Assembly: GCF_000758605.1 (NCBI RefSeq)
Contig: NZ_CP009282.1
Coordinates: forward strand, 1,736,001 to 1,800,000
Origin: Paenibacillus sp. FSL R5-0912
GTDB lineage: Bacteria; Bacillota; Bacilli; Paenibacillales; Paenibacillaceae
Reading direction: 5' to 3'
DNA: 64,000 nt
Program-made: the position numbers and the translations under genes
The notes under the pieces: model-generated
What the model was told of the DNA's origin: nothing
What the model saw: the letters and a program-made list of their open reading frames with translations, nothing else
Databases searched by the model: none
Shown here: piece by piece, positions 48,002-57,698 of the stretch
Numbering within the stretch: position 1 is the first letter of the stretch
Layout: the number at the start of each line of letters is the position of its first letter

Positions 48002-51000
48002 ATGAAGCAAGAAGCTGTAGGGCATACATTGGAGGCAGCTCCAGCCGGATCTGGCCAAATCCAAGTTAAGGTGTGGGGGACAAGCGTGTTGATTCCTACG
48101 TATGAGGCGGGAGAAGCTGACCCCAATCCTATGTTTCTGGAGAAAAGAGTCTATCAGGGAAGCTCCGGCCGCGTGTATCCCCACCCGGTAATCGAGTCCA
48201 TCTCGGATGTGAAGTCCGATAAAAACTACAAGCTGGTGATCCTGGAGAATGAATATATCCGGATTGAAATCATGCCGGAGATCGGCGGCAGAATCTACCG
48301 GGCACTCGACAAGACCAATAATTACGACTTCGTCTACTATAACCGGGTCATCAAGCCGGCACTGGTGGGTCTGGCCGGACCGTGGATTTCCGGGGGGATT
48401 GAATTCAACTGGCCGCAGCATCACCGCCCGAATACCTTCGGTCCGGTAGAATACCGGTATGGGCAAACCGAAGATGGAAGCGCTACAGTATGGGTCAGTG
48501 AAATTGACCGGATGTACGGCACCAAGGTTACCGCCGCCTTCAAGCTGTATCCGGGCAAAGCTTATCTGGAGATTAATGCTCAAGTTTACAACCGGACATC
48601 TGAGCCGCAGACCTTCCTGTGGTGGGCGAATCCGGCGGTGGCGGTCAATGATCATACGCAATCGGTGTTTCCTCCGGATGTAACTGCCGTATTCGACCAC
48701 GGCAAGCGCGATGTATCCCGTTTCCCGATCGCGACCGGAACCTACTACAAACAGGATTATTCGGAAGGTGTAGATATTTCCCGCTACAAGAATATCCCGG
48801 TTCCGACTTCTTATATGGCTTATAAATCCGATTATAACTTCGTCGGCGGCTATGATCACGGCGTAGAAGCTGGGCTGCTGCATGTGGCGAATCATCATGT
48901 TTCGCCTGGCAAGAAGCAATGGACCTGGGGCAATGGAGAGTTCGGCCAGGCGTGGGACCGTCAGTTGACCGATGAGGATGGCCCGTACATTGAGCTTATG
49001 ACTGGCGTATACACGGACAACCAGCCTGACTTTACCTGGCTGCAGCCTTATGAGGAGAAGACCTTCACGCAATATTTCATGCCTTACAAGCAAATTGGGG
49101 TCGTGAAAAATGCTTCAATTGAAGCAGCTGTCAATTTGGAAATTGATGTTGAATCCGGTCAGGCCTTGGTTAAGGTGTATGCGACCTCGAAGCTGGAGCA
49201 GGCAGTTGTAGAACTGAGCGGGGGAGCCAACTGCTACCTGCGTGAGACGGTAGATGTGTCCCCGGTGGATGTGTATCAGACAGTTATAACACTGGAGAAC
49301 GGTGAGCAGGAGCATGACTTGAAGCTGTCTGTCCGGAATGCGGAAGGCAGACTGCTTATCGCCTATCAGCCGAAACGTCCTGAGATTGAGCGTATCCCCG
49401 ATGCTGCCAAGCCGCTCGCGGCGCCGGAAGAGCTGCGTTCAGCAGAGGAGCTGTATCTGGCAGGCCAGCATCTGGAACAATACCGGCACGCTACGTTCGA
49501 GCCGGAAGCCTACTATCTGGAAGGCTTAAAGCGGGACAGCGGAGATATCCGGCTGAATGTTGCATATGGAATCCTGCTGATGCGCCGCGGACTTTACAAG
49601 GACGGTGAGCAGCATTTCCGCAAAGCGATCGAGCGGTTGACCTGGCGGAACCCTAACCCTTATGACAGCGAGGCTTACTATCAGCTGGGTGTCGCACTTC
49701 GCGGCCAGAACCGTCTGGACGAAGCCTATACTGCTTTTCACAAATCAGTCTGGTCGGCAGCCTGGCAGGATGCAGGTTACTTCTCTCTGGCGCAAATTTC
49801 CAGTCACAAGGGAGAGTACGCGGAAGCGCTTGACCAGGCGGAACGTTCGCTGATCCGCAATTCACGCAATTACAAAGCCCGTAATCTGAAGGCAGCTATG
49901 CTCCGCAAGCTTGGACTATTGGAGCAGGCCAAGGCATTCGCTATGGAAACTATGGGTCTGGATATCGCTGATTTCGGAGCCTATAACGAGCTGGCGCTTG
50001 CACTACGTGCACTGGAAGACACTGCTGGTGCTGAAAAGGTTCTGTCCGAACTGCATCTGCTTATGCGCAGTGACGCATACAACTATCTCAATCTGATCTC
50101 GGACTATATGGGCTGCGGCCTGCTGCCAGAAGCCATTGAGATTGGCGAAAGAGCTGTTCCTGCCGGAAGCTCCGTGTATCCGGTGCTGCATTACGCTCTT
50201 GGAGAGCTGTATGCACGTACAGGTCAGCTTCAGAAGGCGGAAGAGCAGCGCAGTGCCGGCCAGTCTGCTGACCCGGCCTATTGCTTCCCTAATACCTTAT
50301 TTGAGCTTGCCCTGCTGGAGAGCACTGTCGAGGCCAGTCCGGAAGATGACAAGGCGTATTACTATCTGGGCAACTTCTTTTATGATAAAAAACGTCCGGA
50401 GGAGGCCATCGCAAGCTGGGAGCGTTCACGGGAGCTTCGCGGAGATTACGCAACGGTTCACCGTAACCTAGGACTCGCCTATTTCAACAAGCAGGATAAC
50501 CCGCAGGCGGCCATGGCTTCGCTTAAGCAAGCCTACGCCTGCTCACCGGAAGATGTGCGGATTCTGTTTGAACTGGACCAGCTCCGCAAGAAGCTGGCCT
50601 GGACCTCAGCGGAGCGCCTCGCCCTTCTTGAAGCGAAGCGCGGCCAGGTGGAGCGGCGTGATGATCTTTTCGTCGAATATGTTACGCTGCTTAACAATCT
50701 TGAACGGTATGACGAAGCTCTCGCAGGCTTAAGCTCACGGAATTTCCACCCTTGGGAAGGAGGGGAAGGCAAAGTAACCGGACAATACCAATTCGCCCAT
50801 ACGGAGCTTGGTAAACAGCATCTGCAGGCTGGACGTTACGAAGAAGCGGTTGTCCGCTTCAAGCAGGCTCTTGTCTATCCGCTGAATCTGGGTGAAGGCA
50901 GGCTGGAGGGTGCCCAGGAGAACAATATCTACTATTACCTCGGGCTGGCCTACGAAGCTCTGCAGCAGCAACAAGAAGCCATCGCCAGTTATGCCATAGC

Positions 51001-51385
51001 TTCACAGGGGCTGGATGAACCGGCAAGCGCGATGTTCTACAACGATCAGCCGCCGGACATGATTTTCTATCAGGGGCTGGCGTGGCTGAAGCTGCATAAT
51101 GAGAAGGAAGCCAAACGCCGCTTCAATAAACTGATTGATTATGCGGAGAAGCATATATTTGATGAGATCAAGATGGACTACTTTGCGGTGTCGCTGCCGG
51201 ATTTCCTGGTGTTTGAGGATAACCTGGACCGCCGCAACGTGATTCACTGCCGGTATATGCGCGGACTGGGATTGCTTGGACTCGGACGTACCTCAGAAGC
51301 TGCTAAGGAACTGGAAACGGCTCTATCTATGGAGCCTAATCATCAAGGTGCGATGATTCACCGCCGCTTATGTGTACAGAAGTGA
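48002..51385 (+). CDS. DUF5107 domain protein with long TPR array
   Basis: 1127 residues, no signal peptide. Residues about 40-350 form the DUF5107 beta domain (IEIMPEIGGRIYRALDKTNNYDFVYYN, split as IEIMPEIGGRIYRAL, NYDFVYYN, and GGIEFNWPQHHRP), which resembles galactose-mutarotase-like sugar-binding folds. From about 480 to the end come a dozen or more TPR helices (EAYYQLGVALRGQNRLDEAY, YYYLGNFFYDKKRPEEAIASW, LGKQHLQAGRYEEAVVRFKQAL). GGGAGG precedes the ATG. It is first in a four-gene operon with GH2, GH35 and a cellulase-like protein. It may be an enzyme or a scaffold for the hydrolases; the biochemical role is unknown. Confidence 0.85.
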   Translation: MKQEAVGHTLEAAPAGSGQIQVKVWGTSVLIPTYEAGEADPNPMFLEKRVYQGSSGRVYPHPVIESISDVKSDKNYKLVILENEYIRIEIMPEIGGRIYRALDKTNNYDFVYYNRVIKPALVGLAGPWISGGIEFNWPQHHRPNTFGPVEYRYGQTEDGSATVWVSEIDRMYGTKVTAAFKLYPGKAYLEINAQVYNRTSEPQTFLWWANPAVAVNDHTQSVFPPDVTAVFDHGKRDVSRFPIATGTYYKQDYSEGVDISRYKNIPVPTSYMAYKSDYNFVGGYDHGVEAGLLHVANHHVSPGKKQWTWGNGEFGQAWDRQLTDEDGPYIELMTGVYTDNQPDFTWLQPYEEKTFTQYFMPYKQIGVVKNASIEAAVNLEIDVESGQALVKVYATSKLEQAVVELSGGANCYLRETVDVSPVDVYQTVITLENGEQEHDLKLSVRNAEGRLLIAYQPKRPEIERIPDAAKPLAAPEELRSAEELYLAGQHLEQYRHATFEPEAYYLEGLKRDSGDIRLNVAYGILLMRRGLYKDGEQHFRKAIERLTWRNPNPYDSEAYYQLGVALRGQNRLDEAYTAFHKSVWSAAWQDAGYFSLAQISSHKGEYAEALDQAERSLIRNSRNYKARNLKAAMLRKLGLLEQAKAFAMETMGLDIADFGAYNELALALRALEDTAGAEKVLSELHLLMRSDAYNYLNLISDYMGCGLLPEAIEIGERAVPAGSSVYPVLHYALGELYARTGQLQKAEEQRSAGQSADPAYCFPNTLFELALLESTVEASPEDDKAYYYLGNFFYDKKRPEEAIASWERSRELRGDYATVHRNLGLAYFNKQDNPQAAMASLKQAYACSPEDVRILFELDQLRKKLAWTSAERLALLEAKRGQVERRDDLFVEYVTLLNNLERYDEALAGLSSRNFHPWEGGEGKVTGQYQFAHTELGKQHLQAGRYEEAVVRFKQALVYPLNLGEGRLEGAQENNIYYYLGLAYEALQQQQEAIASYAIASQGLDEPASAMFYNDQPPDMIFYQGLAWLKLHNEKEAKRRFNKLIDYAEKHIFDEIKMDYFAVSLPDFLVFEDNLDRRNVIHCRYMRGLGLLGLGRTSEAAKELETALSMEPNHQGAMIHRRLCVQK

Positions 51386-51422
51386 AGGGTCAGATCGGGT
51401 TAGAATACACAGGTGAAAGGAC

Positions 51423-53384
51423 GTGGGTATCTTGATCAATGAAGGACGTTACACTACCAGACTGGAAGAGGGCTGGAAGTTCCAGCCCGGCCCTGTAATC
51501 CGAGGCGAGCAGGAAGGATGGCAGGCTTCAGGCTTGCCGTCCCCGGTTACGGTCTCCGTGCCGCATACATGGAATGTACAGGACGGTCTTGAGGATTACC
51601 GCGGGGCAGGCTGGTATGAACAAATGTTAACAGTTCCTGACGAGTGGAAGGATTGCCGGATACGGCTTTCCTTTGAAGGGGCTTACCGCGATACGGATAT
51701 CTGGGTGAATGGTGTAAAGGCAGGCTGCCACTACAATTCCGGCTATACCCCATTTGAAGCAGATCTGACTCCATATATTCATGCGGGAGGCGGGAACCGG
51801 CTTGTGATTCGAGTGGACAACAGCAACAGTGACGTGGCCTTGCCTCAAGGCAACAGCTTTGACTGGGCCGATGACGGCGGGCTGATCCGGCCGGTAACGC
51901 TTGTTGTCACAGGATTGGCGTCCATTCAGCAGTTCAAGGTGGAACCGCTGGTCATCTTCGCTGACCAAGGCGGAAATACAGGCGGCAGACTATCCGCCGC
52001 TATTAAGCTTTGCGAACCATCCGCTGACGCGCTCAGTGCAGACATTGCCGACTACCGCAATGAAGTGCGGATTTGGCAGGGGACGGAAGAAATCACAGGC
52101 GGGGCCTTATCCTGGAGTTTCACAGACATCCTGCTGCCGGAGGTTGATTTGTGGCATTTTGACCATCCGGATTTATATGAGCTTGAGATTGTACTGCGCA
52201 CCGGGGATCAGGTCCAGGACCGGGTAGTCCGCCCGTTTGGCTTCCGGGAGATTGTTGTTAAGGGACATGAGCTGTGGCTGAACCGCGAACCGGTCCGGCT
52301 GATGGGTGTGGAGTGGATGCCTGGCTCGAATCCGGCGACTGGAATGGCCGAGAAGCAGGCAGATCTGATTGCGATGCTTGAGCGGTTGAAGGAAGCGAAC
52401 TGTGTCATTACACGATTCCACTGGCAGCAGGGAAATGATTTGCTGGACTGGTGTGACCGTAATGGCCTGCTGGTTCAGGAGGAAATTCCGCATTGGCAGC
52501 AGCCTTCAGAGCCGGGGAAGGACACCTTCGTGCTTGCCCTGTCTCAAGCCAGGGAGATGATTGATAGTCATGCGCATCATCCCTGTATCTTTGCCTGGGG
52601 AATGGGGAATGAGCTGGATGGCCAGTCTGCAGTGACTCTGCGTTATATGGAGCAGCTGAAGGCGGAGCTTCTGCAGCTCGACCCGAGCAGGCTGATTAAT
52701 TATGTAAGCAACAGTGTTCTCTATCAGCCTGACAGGGATGCGACTGGTGCTGGAGATCTGCTGATGTGGAACGAATACATCGGATCATGGCATGGTGATT
52801 TGGATGAGCATAAGGTCATCCGGCAGATTATTGCCGATTACCCTGAGAAGCCTATTGTTGTGGCAGAATATGGGCTTTGTGAGCCGGTGTTTGAAGGCGG
52901 GGACGCCAGAAGAGCCCGGTTGCTTATCGAAAAAACAGAAATCTACCGCCAGTATCCCCAGTTCGCAGCGCTGATCTTCTTCAGCCTAAATGATTACCGT
53001 ACGCAAATGGGCGAAGAGGGTGAAGGGAAGCTGAAGCAGCGGGTTCATGGTTCTGTAGACATTTATAACCGGGTGAAGCCGTCGTTTGCTGTCTTGCGCG
53101 AGATTTCTTCCCCCCTCTTGCTGGCAGAAGCCCCTGTATGGCACGAAGGGGGGCTTGAGGTGAGTCTCAAATGCCGGAAGGATATTCCCAGCTATGCCGC
53201 GCGGGGTTATTACTTAACGGTGTCCTCAGCAGGCGCGGAAGGAACCAGACTGGTAATTCCAGCTATGCAGCCGGGAGATATCCTGAACTTGAACATCCCT
53301 GTGCAACCAGCGCCGGGACAGCAGCAAGTGCTCACCGTGTATCGGCCTAACGGGTACAGTGTAGTTGAACGGGAATTGAACTAA
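51423..53384 (+). CDS. GH2-family glycoside hydrolase
   Basis: 653 residues, cytosolic. A sugar-binding jelly-roll (about 12-165, VPHTWNVQDGLEDYRGAGWY), an Ig-like domain (about 170-275) and a TIM barrel (about 276-580) occur in family order. Acid/base Glu397 is in WGMGNELDG and nucleophile Glu482 in VVAEYGLCEP. A short beta domain ends it. It is closest in outline to short beta-glucuronidase or beta-galactosidase proteins; the exact sugar is uncertain. Start: GTG at 51423 with AGGTGA upstream, or TTG at 51432 with AAAGGA upstream; they differ by three residues. It lies 37 bases behind the DUF5107 gene and 16 before GH35. Confidence 0.88.
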   Translation: MGILINEGRYTTRLEEGWKFQPGPVIRGEQEGWQASGLPSPVTVSVPHTWNVQDGLEDYRGAGWYEQMLTVPDEWKDCRIRLSFEGAYRDTDIWVNGVKAGCHYNSGYTPFEADLTPYIHAGGGNRLVIRVDNSNSDVALPQGNSFDWADDGGLIRPVTLVVTGLASIQQFKVEPLVIFADQGGNTGGRLSAAIKLCEPSADALSADIADYRNEVRIWQGTEEITGGALSWSFTDILLPEVDLWHFDHPDLYELEIVLRTGDQVQDRVVRPFGFREIVVKGHELWLNREPVRLMGVEWMPGSNPATGMAEKQADLIAMLERLKEANCVITRFHWQQGNDLLDWCDRNGLLVQEEIPHWQQPSEPGKDTFVLALSQAREMIDSHAHHPCIFAWGMGNELDGQSAVTLRYMEQLKAELLQLDPSRLINYVSNSVLYQPDRDATGAGDLLMWNEYIGSWHGDLDEHKVIRQIIADYPEKPIVVAEYGLCEPVFEGGDARRARLLIEKTEIYRQYPQFAALIFFSLNDYRTQMGEEGEGKLKQRVHGSVDIYNRVKPSFAVLREISSPLLLAEAPVWHEGGLEVSLKCRKDIPSYAARGYYLTVSSAGAEGTRLVIPAMQPGDILNLNIPVQPAPGQQQVLTVYRPNGYSVVERELN

Positions 53385-53400
53385 GGAGAGACAGACCTTT

Positions 53401-55755
53401 ATGAAGAACTACCCGATCAAAGTAAACGATGATAAAAAGAATATATTCTCAGGTCACATTAAGCTTGGCGGTGTGAACCCTTCGGGCGAACGGATCAGCT
53501 TTACGAACTATTATATGGAGAAGAACGGGGAGCCGTTTTTTGGCGTGTGCGGTGAATTCCATTTCTCCCGTTATGATGAGCTGTACTGGGAAGATGAGAT
53601 TATTAAGATGAAGATGGGTGGCGTTAACATCGTCACGACTTATATTTTCTGGAATCTGCATGAAGAAATCGAAGGCGTATATGAATGGTCAGGCAATAAA
53701 AACTTGCGCCGGTTCATTCAGCTATGTGATAAGCATGAGCTGTATGTCATGATCCGTATCGGCCCTTTCTGTCACGGGGAAATGCGAAGCGGCGGGATGC
53801 CGGACTGGCTGTTCGGCCGCCCGTTCGAGGTCCGCTCCAATGATGAGGGGTATCTGGCCTATGTACGGAGGCTATATGCAGAAATCGGTTTGCAGGTTCA
53901 GGGCTTGCTGTATAAAGACGGAGGCCCGATTATCGGTACCCAAATCGAGAACGAGCATAACCATTCCTCGGCGCAGTGGGGCCTTACCACCGGCATTAAC
54001 AATATGTGGCTGAACGGCGGCAGCGGCGGTAATGAGCATATGCTGCTGCTGAGAGACATGGCCATTGAGGCAGGAATAGATACGCCTATCTATACTTGCA
54101 CTGGCTGGGGCGGCGCTACGACACCAGTACCGGATATGCTCCCGTTATGGGGCGGTTATGCCTACTGGCCATGGATTTACTATGAGACAGACCGCTTCGA
54201 CGGCATTAAGGAGCATCCGGCAACGCCCGAGTATATTTTCCGCGACAAACATAATAATGACCTTCCGGTGAGCTATAATTTCGAACCGTTCTACCAGCCG
54301 GAGGATTATCCGTATGCCTGCTGTGAAATGGGCGGCGGGATGGTCCAGTTCTATAAATACCGGTTCGAGTTTCCGTATAACAGTGTTCCGGCCATGTCTG
54401 TCATGAAGACGGCGGAGGGCTGCAATATGCTCGGATACTATATGTATCACGGGGGAAGCAATCCTAAGGGCAAGGTTAACCCCTACACGAATGATCTGGC
54501 GACGCCTAAGATCTCCTATGACTTTAACGCGATGATCGGCGAATTCGGGCAGGTGCGTGAATCGTATAAACGGACGAAGCTGCAGCATTATTTGTTCACA
54601 GAGTTCCAGCATCAGTTCGCTTTGACCAAGACGATCCTGCCGGGTGACACCTCGGAGAATGATCCGTATGATGTGAGCGAATTACGCTATGCTGTACGTT
54701 CGCACGAGGGATCAGGCTTCCTGTTCCTGAATAATTTCCAGGATCATGCGGAGAATCACGATCTGCAGGATATGAACGTCAGCATCGAGCTTCCCGGCGA
54801 GACGCTTACGATTCCGGCTCAAGGAGAGCTGACACTGGGCAGCGGGAGCTTTGCGATTCTGCCGTATAACTTCGATCTGGCCGGAATTACGCTGAAATAT
54901 GCAACCGCGCAGCTGATCACGAAGCTGGACGTAGCGGATGAGGTGTATTACTTCTTCTTTGTGCCGGAAGGCATGAAGGGGAGTTATGCGCTGCACTCAG
55001 CCGATGTGGCGGGTATTGAGACCGAAGGCGGTCATACCAGGCAGCTTGAGGATATGACGATCATTGAAGTTGAAGAGCAGACTTCGGGCATCGTGCGCCT
55101 CGTCTCCGCAGCAGGCAAGAAAGTTATCATCTACACCATGACGGACGAGCAGAGCCTCGGCTTCTGGAAAACCGAAGTCCGCGGGAAGCAGCGTGTCCTG
55201 TTCACAGACGCCAATCTGCTGGTAGCTGGGGATGAAATTAAGCTGGAATCGACAGACAGGGAGGAAGTTACGCTAAGCGTATTCCCTGATTTTGAAGCGG
55301 GGTTAGGTTCGGTATCGGGCGGAGAGCTGGCGGCAACTTCCGATGGCGGTTTATTTACAACCTACAAGCTGCTTATCCCCGGGAGAGAGATCGCTTTTAC
55401 ATGGACGAAGGTCAAGGATGAACGGGCGGTTCTTGAATTCGCATCCGGCTCTCTGGACGGTGTGAAAGAAGCCTTGCTGCAAATCGATTATTCCGGTGAT
55501 ATCGGCTACGCCTTCATTGACGGAGATCTCATTAACGATAACTTCTGCAACAACACGACCTGGGAAATCGGACTCAAGCGGTTCGAAGAGCGGCTGTACG
55601 ACAAGGGGATGTACCTCTATGCATCACCGATCCGCAAAGGGACTGTCGTGAACAGTAATACGACGATGGCAGGCTGGAATGAGACCGCTGCTGAGCTGAT
55701 TGCCGATATAGCTTCGGTCCGCGCTGTGCCTGTATATGAGATTGTGATCAGATAA
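53401..55755 (+). CDS. GH35-family beta-galactosidase
   Basis: 784 residues, no signal peptide. The TIM barrel (about 15-370) begins GVCGEFHFSRYDELYWEDEIIKMK in outline, with signature GGPIIGTQIENEH containing acid/base Glu185 and nucleophile Glu309 in YACCEMGGG. Beta domains fill the C-terminal half. The CCEMGGG and the Asn/Tyr-rich loop resemble the bacterial intracellular GH35 branch that releases galactose from beta-1,3 or beta-1,4 galactans. It is third in the operon; GGAGAG lies before the ATG. Confidence 0.88.
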   Translation: MKNYPIKVNDDKKNIFSGHIKLGGVNPSGERISFTNYYMEKNGEPFFGVCGEFHFSRYDELYWEDEIIKMKMGGVNIVTTYIFWNLHEEIEGVYEWSGNKNLRRFIQLCDKHELYVMIRIGPFCHGEMRSGGMPDWLFGRPFEVRSNDEGYLAYVRRLYAEIGLQVQGLLYKDGGPIIGTQIENEHNHSSAQWGLTTGINNMWLNGGSGGNEHMLLLRDMAIEAGIDTPIYTCTGWGGATTPVPDMLPLWGGYAYWPWIYYETDRFDGIKEHPATPEYIFRDKHNNDLPVSYNFEPFYQPEDYPYACCEMGGGMVQFYKYRFEFPYNSVPAMSVMKTAEGCNMLGYYMYHGGSNPKGKVNPYTNDLATPKISYDFNAMIGEFGQVRESYKRTKLQHYLFTEFQHQFALTKTILPGDTSENDPYDVSELRYAVRSHEGSGFLFLNNFQDHAENHDLQDMNVSIELPGETLTIPAQGELTLGSGSFAILPYNFDLAGITLKYATAQLITKLDVADEVYYFFFVPEGMKGSYALHSADVAGIETEGGHTRQLEDMTIIEVEEQTSGIVRLVSAAGKKVIIYTMTDEQSLGFWKTEVRGKQRVLFTDANLLVAGDEIKLESTDREEVTLSVFPDFEAGLGSVSGGELAATSDGGLFTTYKLLIPGREIAFTWTKVKDERAVLEFASGSLDGVKEALLQIDYSGDIGYAFIDGDLINDNFCNNTTWEIGLKRFEERLYDKGMYLYASPIRKGTVVNSNTTMAGWNETAAELIADIASVRAVPVYEIVIR

Positions 55756-55776
55756 CATAAGGAGGGAGTAACAACT

Positions 55777-57063
55777 ATGGATTCTGTATTTGAACATTTG
55801 CCGCGCAAACTAACCATTACGATGTGGGATTTCTCCTGGTATACGATGACCCTGCCCGGCGAGCCTTACCACGATTTGGCCGCACGCTTCCAGGAAGCAG
55901 TGGATAGAGGCTACAATACGGTCCGGATCTGTGCGATGCCGTTCTTATTGTTCACGGCGGAAGGTAAACGGCCGGGCCCGTTACATTTCGGCAGCCTCGG
56001 AGAAGTCGGGCAGCGGACCCGCTGGTATAATTGCCGCGGCGGTGCCGAGCTGGACGGGCACGCCCACCTGCTGGAGCTGTTCAGGCAGGCCAAGGCACAT
56101 GGCGTCTACATCATGCTGTCTTCCTGGGAATACCAGCAGAGTCCGAGCTTCCTGGCGTATCCCGCGCTGCGCGACGAACTGGCCGCTATCGCTCCTAAGG
56201 ATCGCTTTATGGCAATCGCCAGATCCATGGATCAGCTCATCTTGTTGGTTAAAGAAGAAGGCTTCGCCAGTCAGATCGTCTATGCCGAGCTGCATAACGA
56301 GGTGGAATTCGGACAGCTTACCGCTGTCGGCGTGGAGCGGGGGATCGGAGAGACGGATACGCCTAAGCTGGTGGAAGCGATGCAGCCATACATAGAAGAA
56401 GCGGTGGATTATCTCCGGGCGCAGCATCCCGACATCCTGATGACGGCCAGCTATACGCTGAATGAAGCCTATCCGAAGGCTTATGTGGCCCGCAATATGC
56501 AGGTCGCCCATTATCATCTCTATATTAAAGGCGTATTAAATGAACTCATGGATGCAGCCGGATTAAATGATGAACAAATGTCATTTCCGAATGCCTTTGT
56601 CCGGACTTTATTAAGAGAGGATGCTCCACCCTTTGAGAAGTGGACACTGCCGGCAGGGCAGGAATGGCGGATGGAGGGCAATCCGGTCGGGATGAAGCTC
56701 ATCTACCTGCATGATTGGGCCGATCCGGACCGGTGGGACCTCTATTTATATGACCGTTACGGTGCCCATAAGCTGGCAATGCTGCAAAAAGCGGATATGC
56801 GTCTGGAGGAAGCCCATGAGTGGGCCACGCATTCCGGCATACCGGTCGTTATCGGTGAAGGTTATGTCGGTTATACCCCGCTGCATGCAGGCTTCGAGGA
56901 AGGACCGGTCGGCAAATTCATTGCCGAGTATTCGCTGCACAAAGGTATGGCGCTGGGCTTCTGGGGAATGACGTTATGCTCCAACTGTGCACCGCATCAT
57001 CCATTCTGGAACGACATCGCCTGGCAGCAGAAGTGGAACCGGTTCATTCTTGAGGCGGAATAG
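55777..57063 (+). CDS. Cellulase-like clan-A glycoside hydrolase
   Basis: 428 residues, soluble. A single TIM barrel begins KLTITMWDFSWYTMTLPGEPY. The probable acid/base is Glu175 in AELHNEVEFG at the end of strand 4, and the likely nucleophile the Glu in PVVIGEGYVGY, as in GH5-like enzymes. The end, LGFWGMTLCSNCAPHHPFWND, is characteristic of this little-studied family. AAGGAGGGAG lies about 10 bases before the ATG. It is last in the operon, 21 bases after GH35. It probably completes degradation of the same imported glycan; the substrate is unknown. Confidence 0.8.
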   Translation: MDSVFEHLPRKLTITMWDFSWYTMTLPGEPYHDLAARFQEAVDRGYNTVRICAMPFLLFTAEGKRPGPLHFGSLGEVGQRTRWYNCRGGAELDGHAHLLELFRQAKAHGVYIMLSSWEYQQSPSFLAYPALRDELAAIAPKDRFMAIARSMDQLILLVKEEGFASQIVYAELHNEVEFGQLTAVGVERGIGETDTPKLVEAMQPYIEEAVDYLRAQHPDILMTASYTLNEAYPKAYVARNMQVAHYHLYIKGVLNELMDAAGLNDEQMSFPNAFVRTLLREDAPPFEKWTLPAGQEWRMEGNPVGMKLIYLHDWADPDRWDLYLYDRYGAHKLAMLQKADMRLEEAHEWATHSGIPVVIGEGYVGYTPLHAGFEEGPVGKFIAEYSLHKGMALGFWGMTLCSNCAPHHPFWNDIAWQQKWNRFILEAE

Positions 57064-57204
57064 CTGCAGCGTATGGGCAGCCCTGACTGGTACGGTAACG
57101 CATTCTTACGGGCAGCCTGTCACTGGCAGGGCAATTTGCTCTATGGTATATTGAGTGTAATAAACAACGGTCTGTTCCAGTATGAATAACAGGAGGGAGA
57201 CTAG

Positions 57205-57600
57205 ATGTTAGAGCGTTCCTGCCGGAAGTCAACTGACCTTCCTTACTCTATATATCTGAAGCGCGTTTATGAGCCGGCGGCTCCGGAGGACGGGTACCGG
57301 ATACTGGTGGACAGGCTATGGCCCAGGGGAATTACGAAACAGCAGGCTGCCATAGACGAGTGGATGAAGGAGCTTGCTCCGAGCCCCGGGCTGCGCCAAT
57401 GGTTCGGCCATATTCCAGAGCGGTTTGCAGCATTCAGTGACAGCTATATCCGGGAGCTGGAGGAAGATCCGGCGCGCGGGAGACTTGCTGCGGAGATCGC
57501 AGAATTAGCGCTGGGGCAGGACGTTACACTGGTATATGCCGCGAAGGACCCTATACACAATCATGCGCAGGTACTATATAAATGGCTTCTTTCCCGATAA
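57205..57600 (+). CDS. DUF488-family protein (YeaO type)
   Basis: 131 residues. The family signature RVYEPAAPEDGYRILVDRLWPRGITK near residue 20-45, then WMKELAPSPGLRQWFGH and LVYAAKDPIHNHAQVL at the end, cover the full domain. The biochemical role of this family is not established; some members lie near haem or stress genes. AGGAGGGAG precedes the ATG. It converges on hmp across a shared terminator. Confidence 0.88.
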   Translation: MLERSCRKSTDLPYSIYLKRVYEPAAPEDGYRILVDRLWPRGITKQQAAIDEWMKELAPSPGLRQWFGHIPERFAAFSDSYIRELEEDPARGRLAAEIAELALGQDVTLVYAAKDPIHNHAQVLYKWLLSR

Positions 57601-57601
57601 A

Positions 57602-57658
57602 AAGCACACGAACCTCCCCGAATCGTTAATGATTTGGAAGGGGTTCGTGTGCCTTTTT
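57602..57658. terminator. Bidirectional terminator between DUF488 gene and hmp
   Basis: AGCACACGAACC pairs with GGTTCGTGTGC, with CCCC/GGGG extending the stem. CTTTTT follows on the plus strand and TTTTTATC on the minus strand. Confidence 0.9.
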
Positions 57659-57698
57659 GGTATACCGGGTTCATGGGCTGCGTACTTAGACCCGCAAT

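Noticed and set aside
47996..49093. 365-codon frame antisense to the DUF5107 gene
   Set aside because: The plus-strand gene has clear DUF5107 motifs and a ribosome site; the antisense frame has hydrophobic low-complexity sequence and no match.
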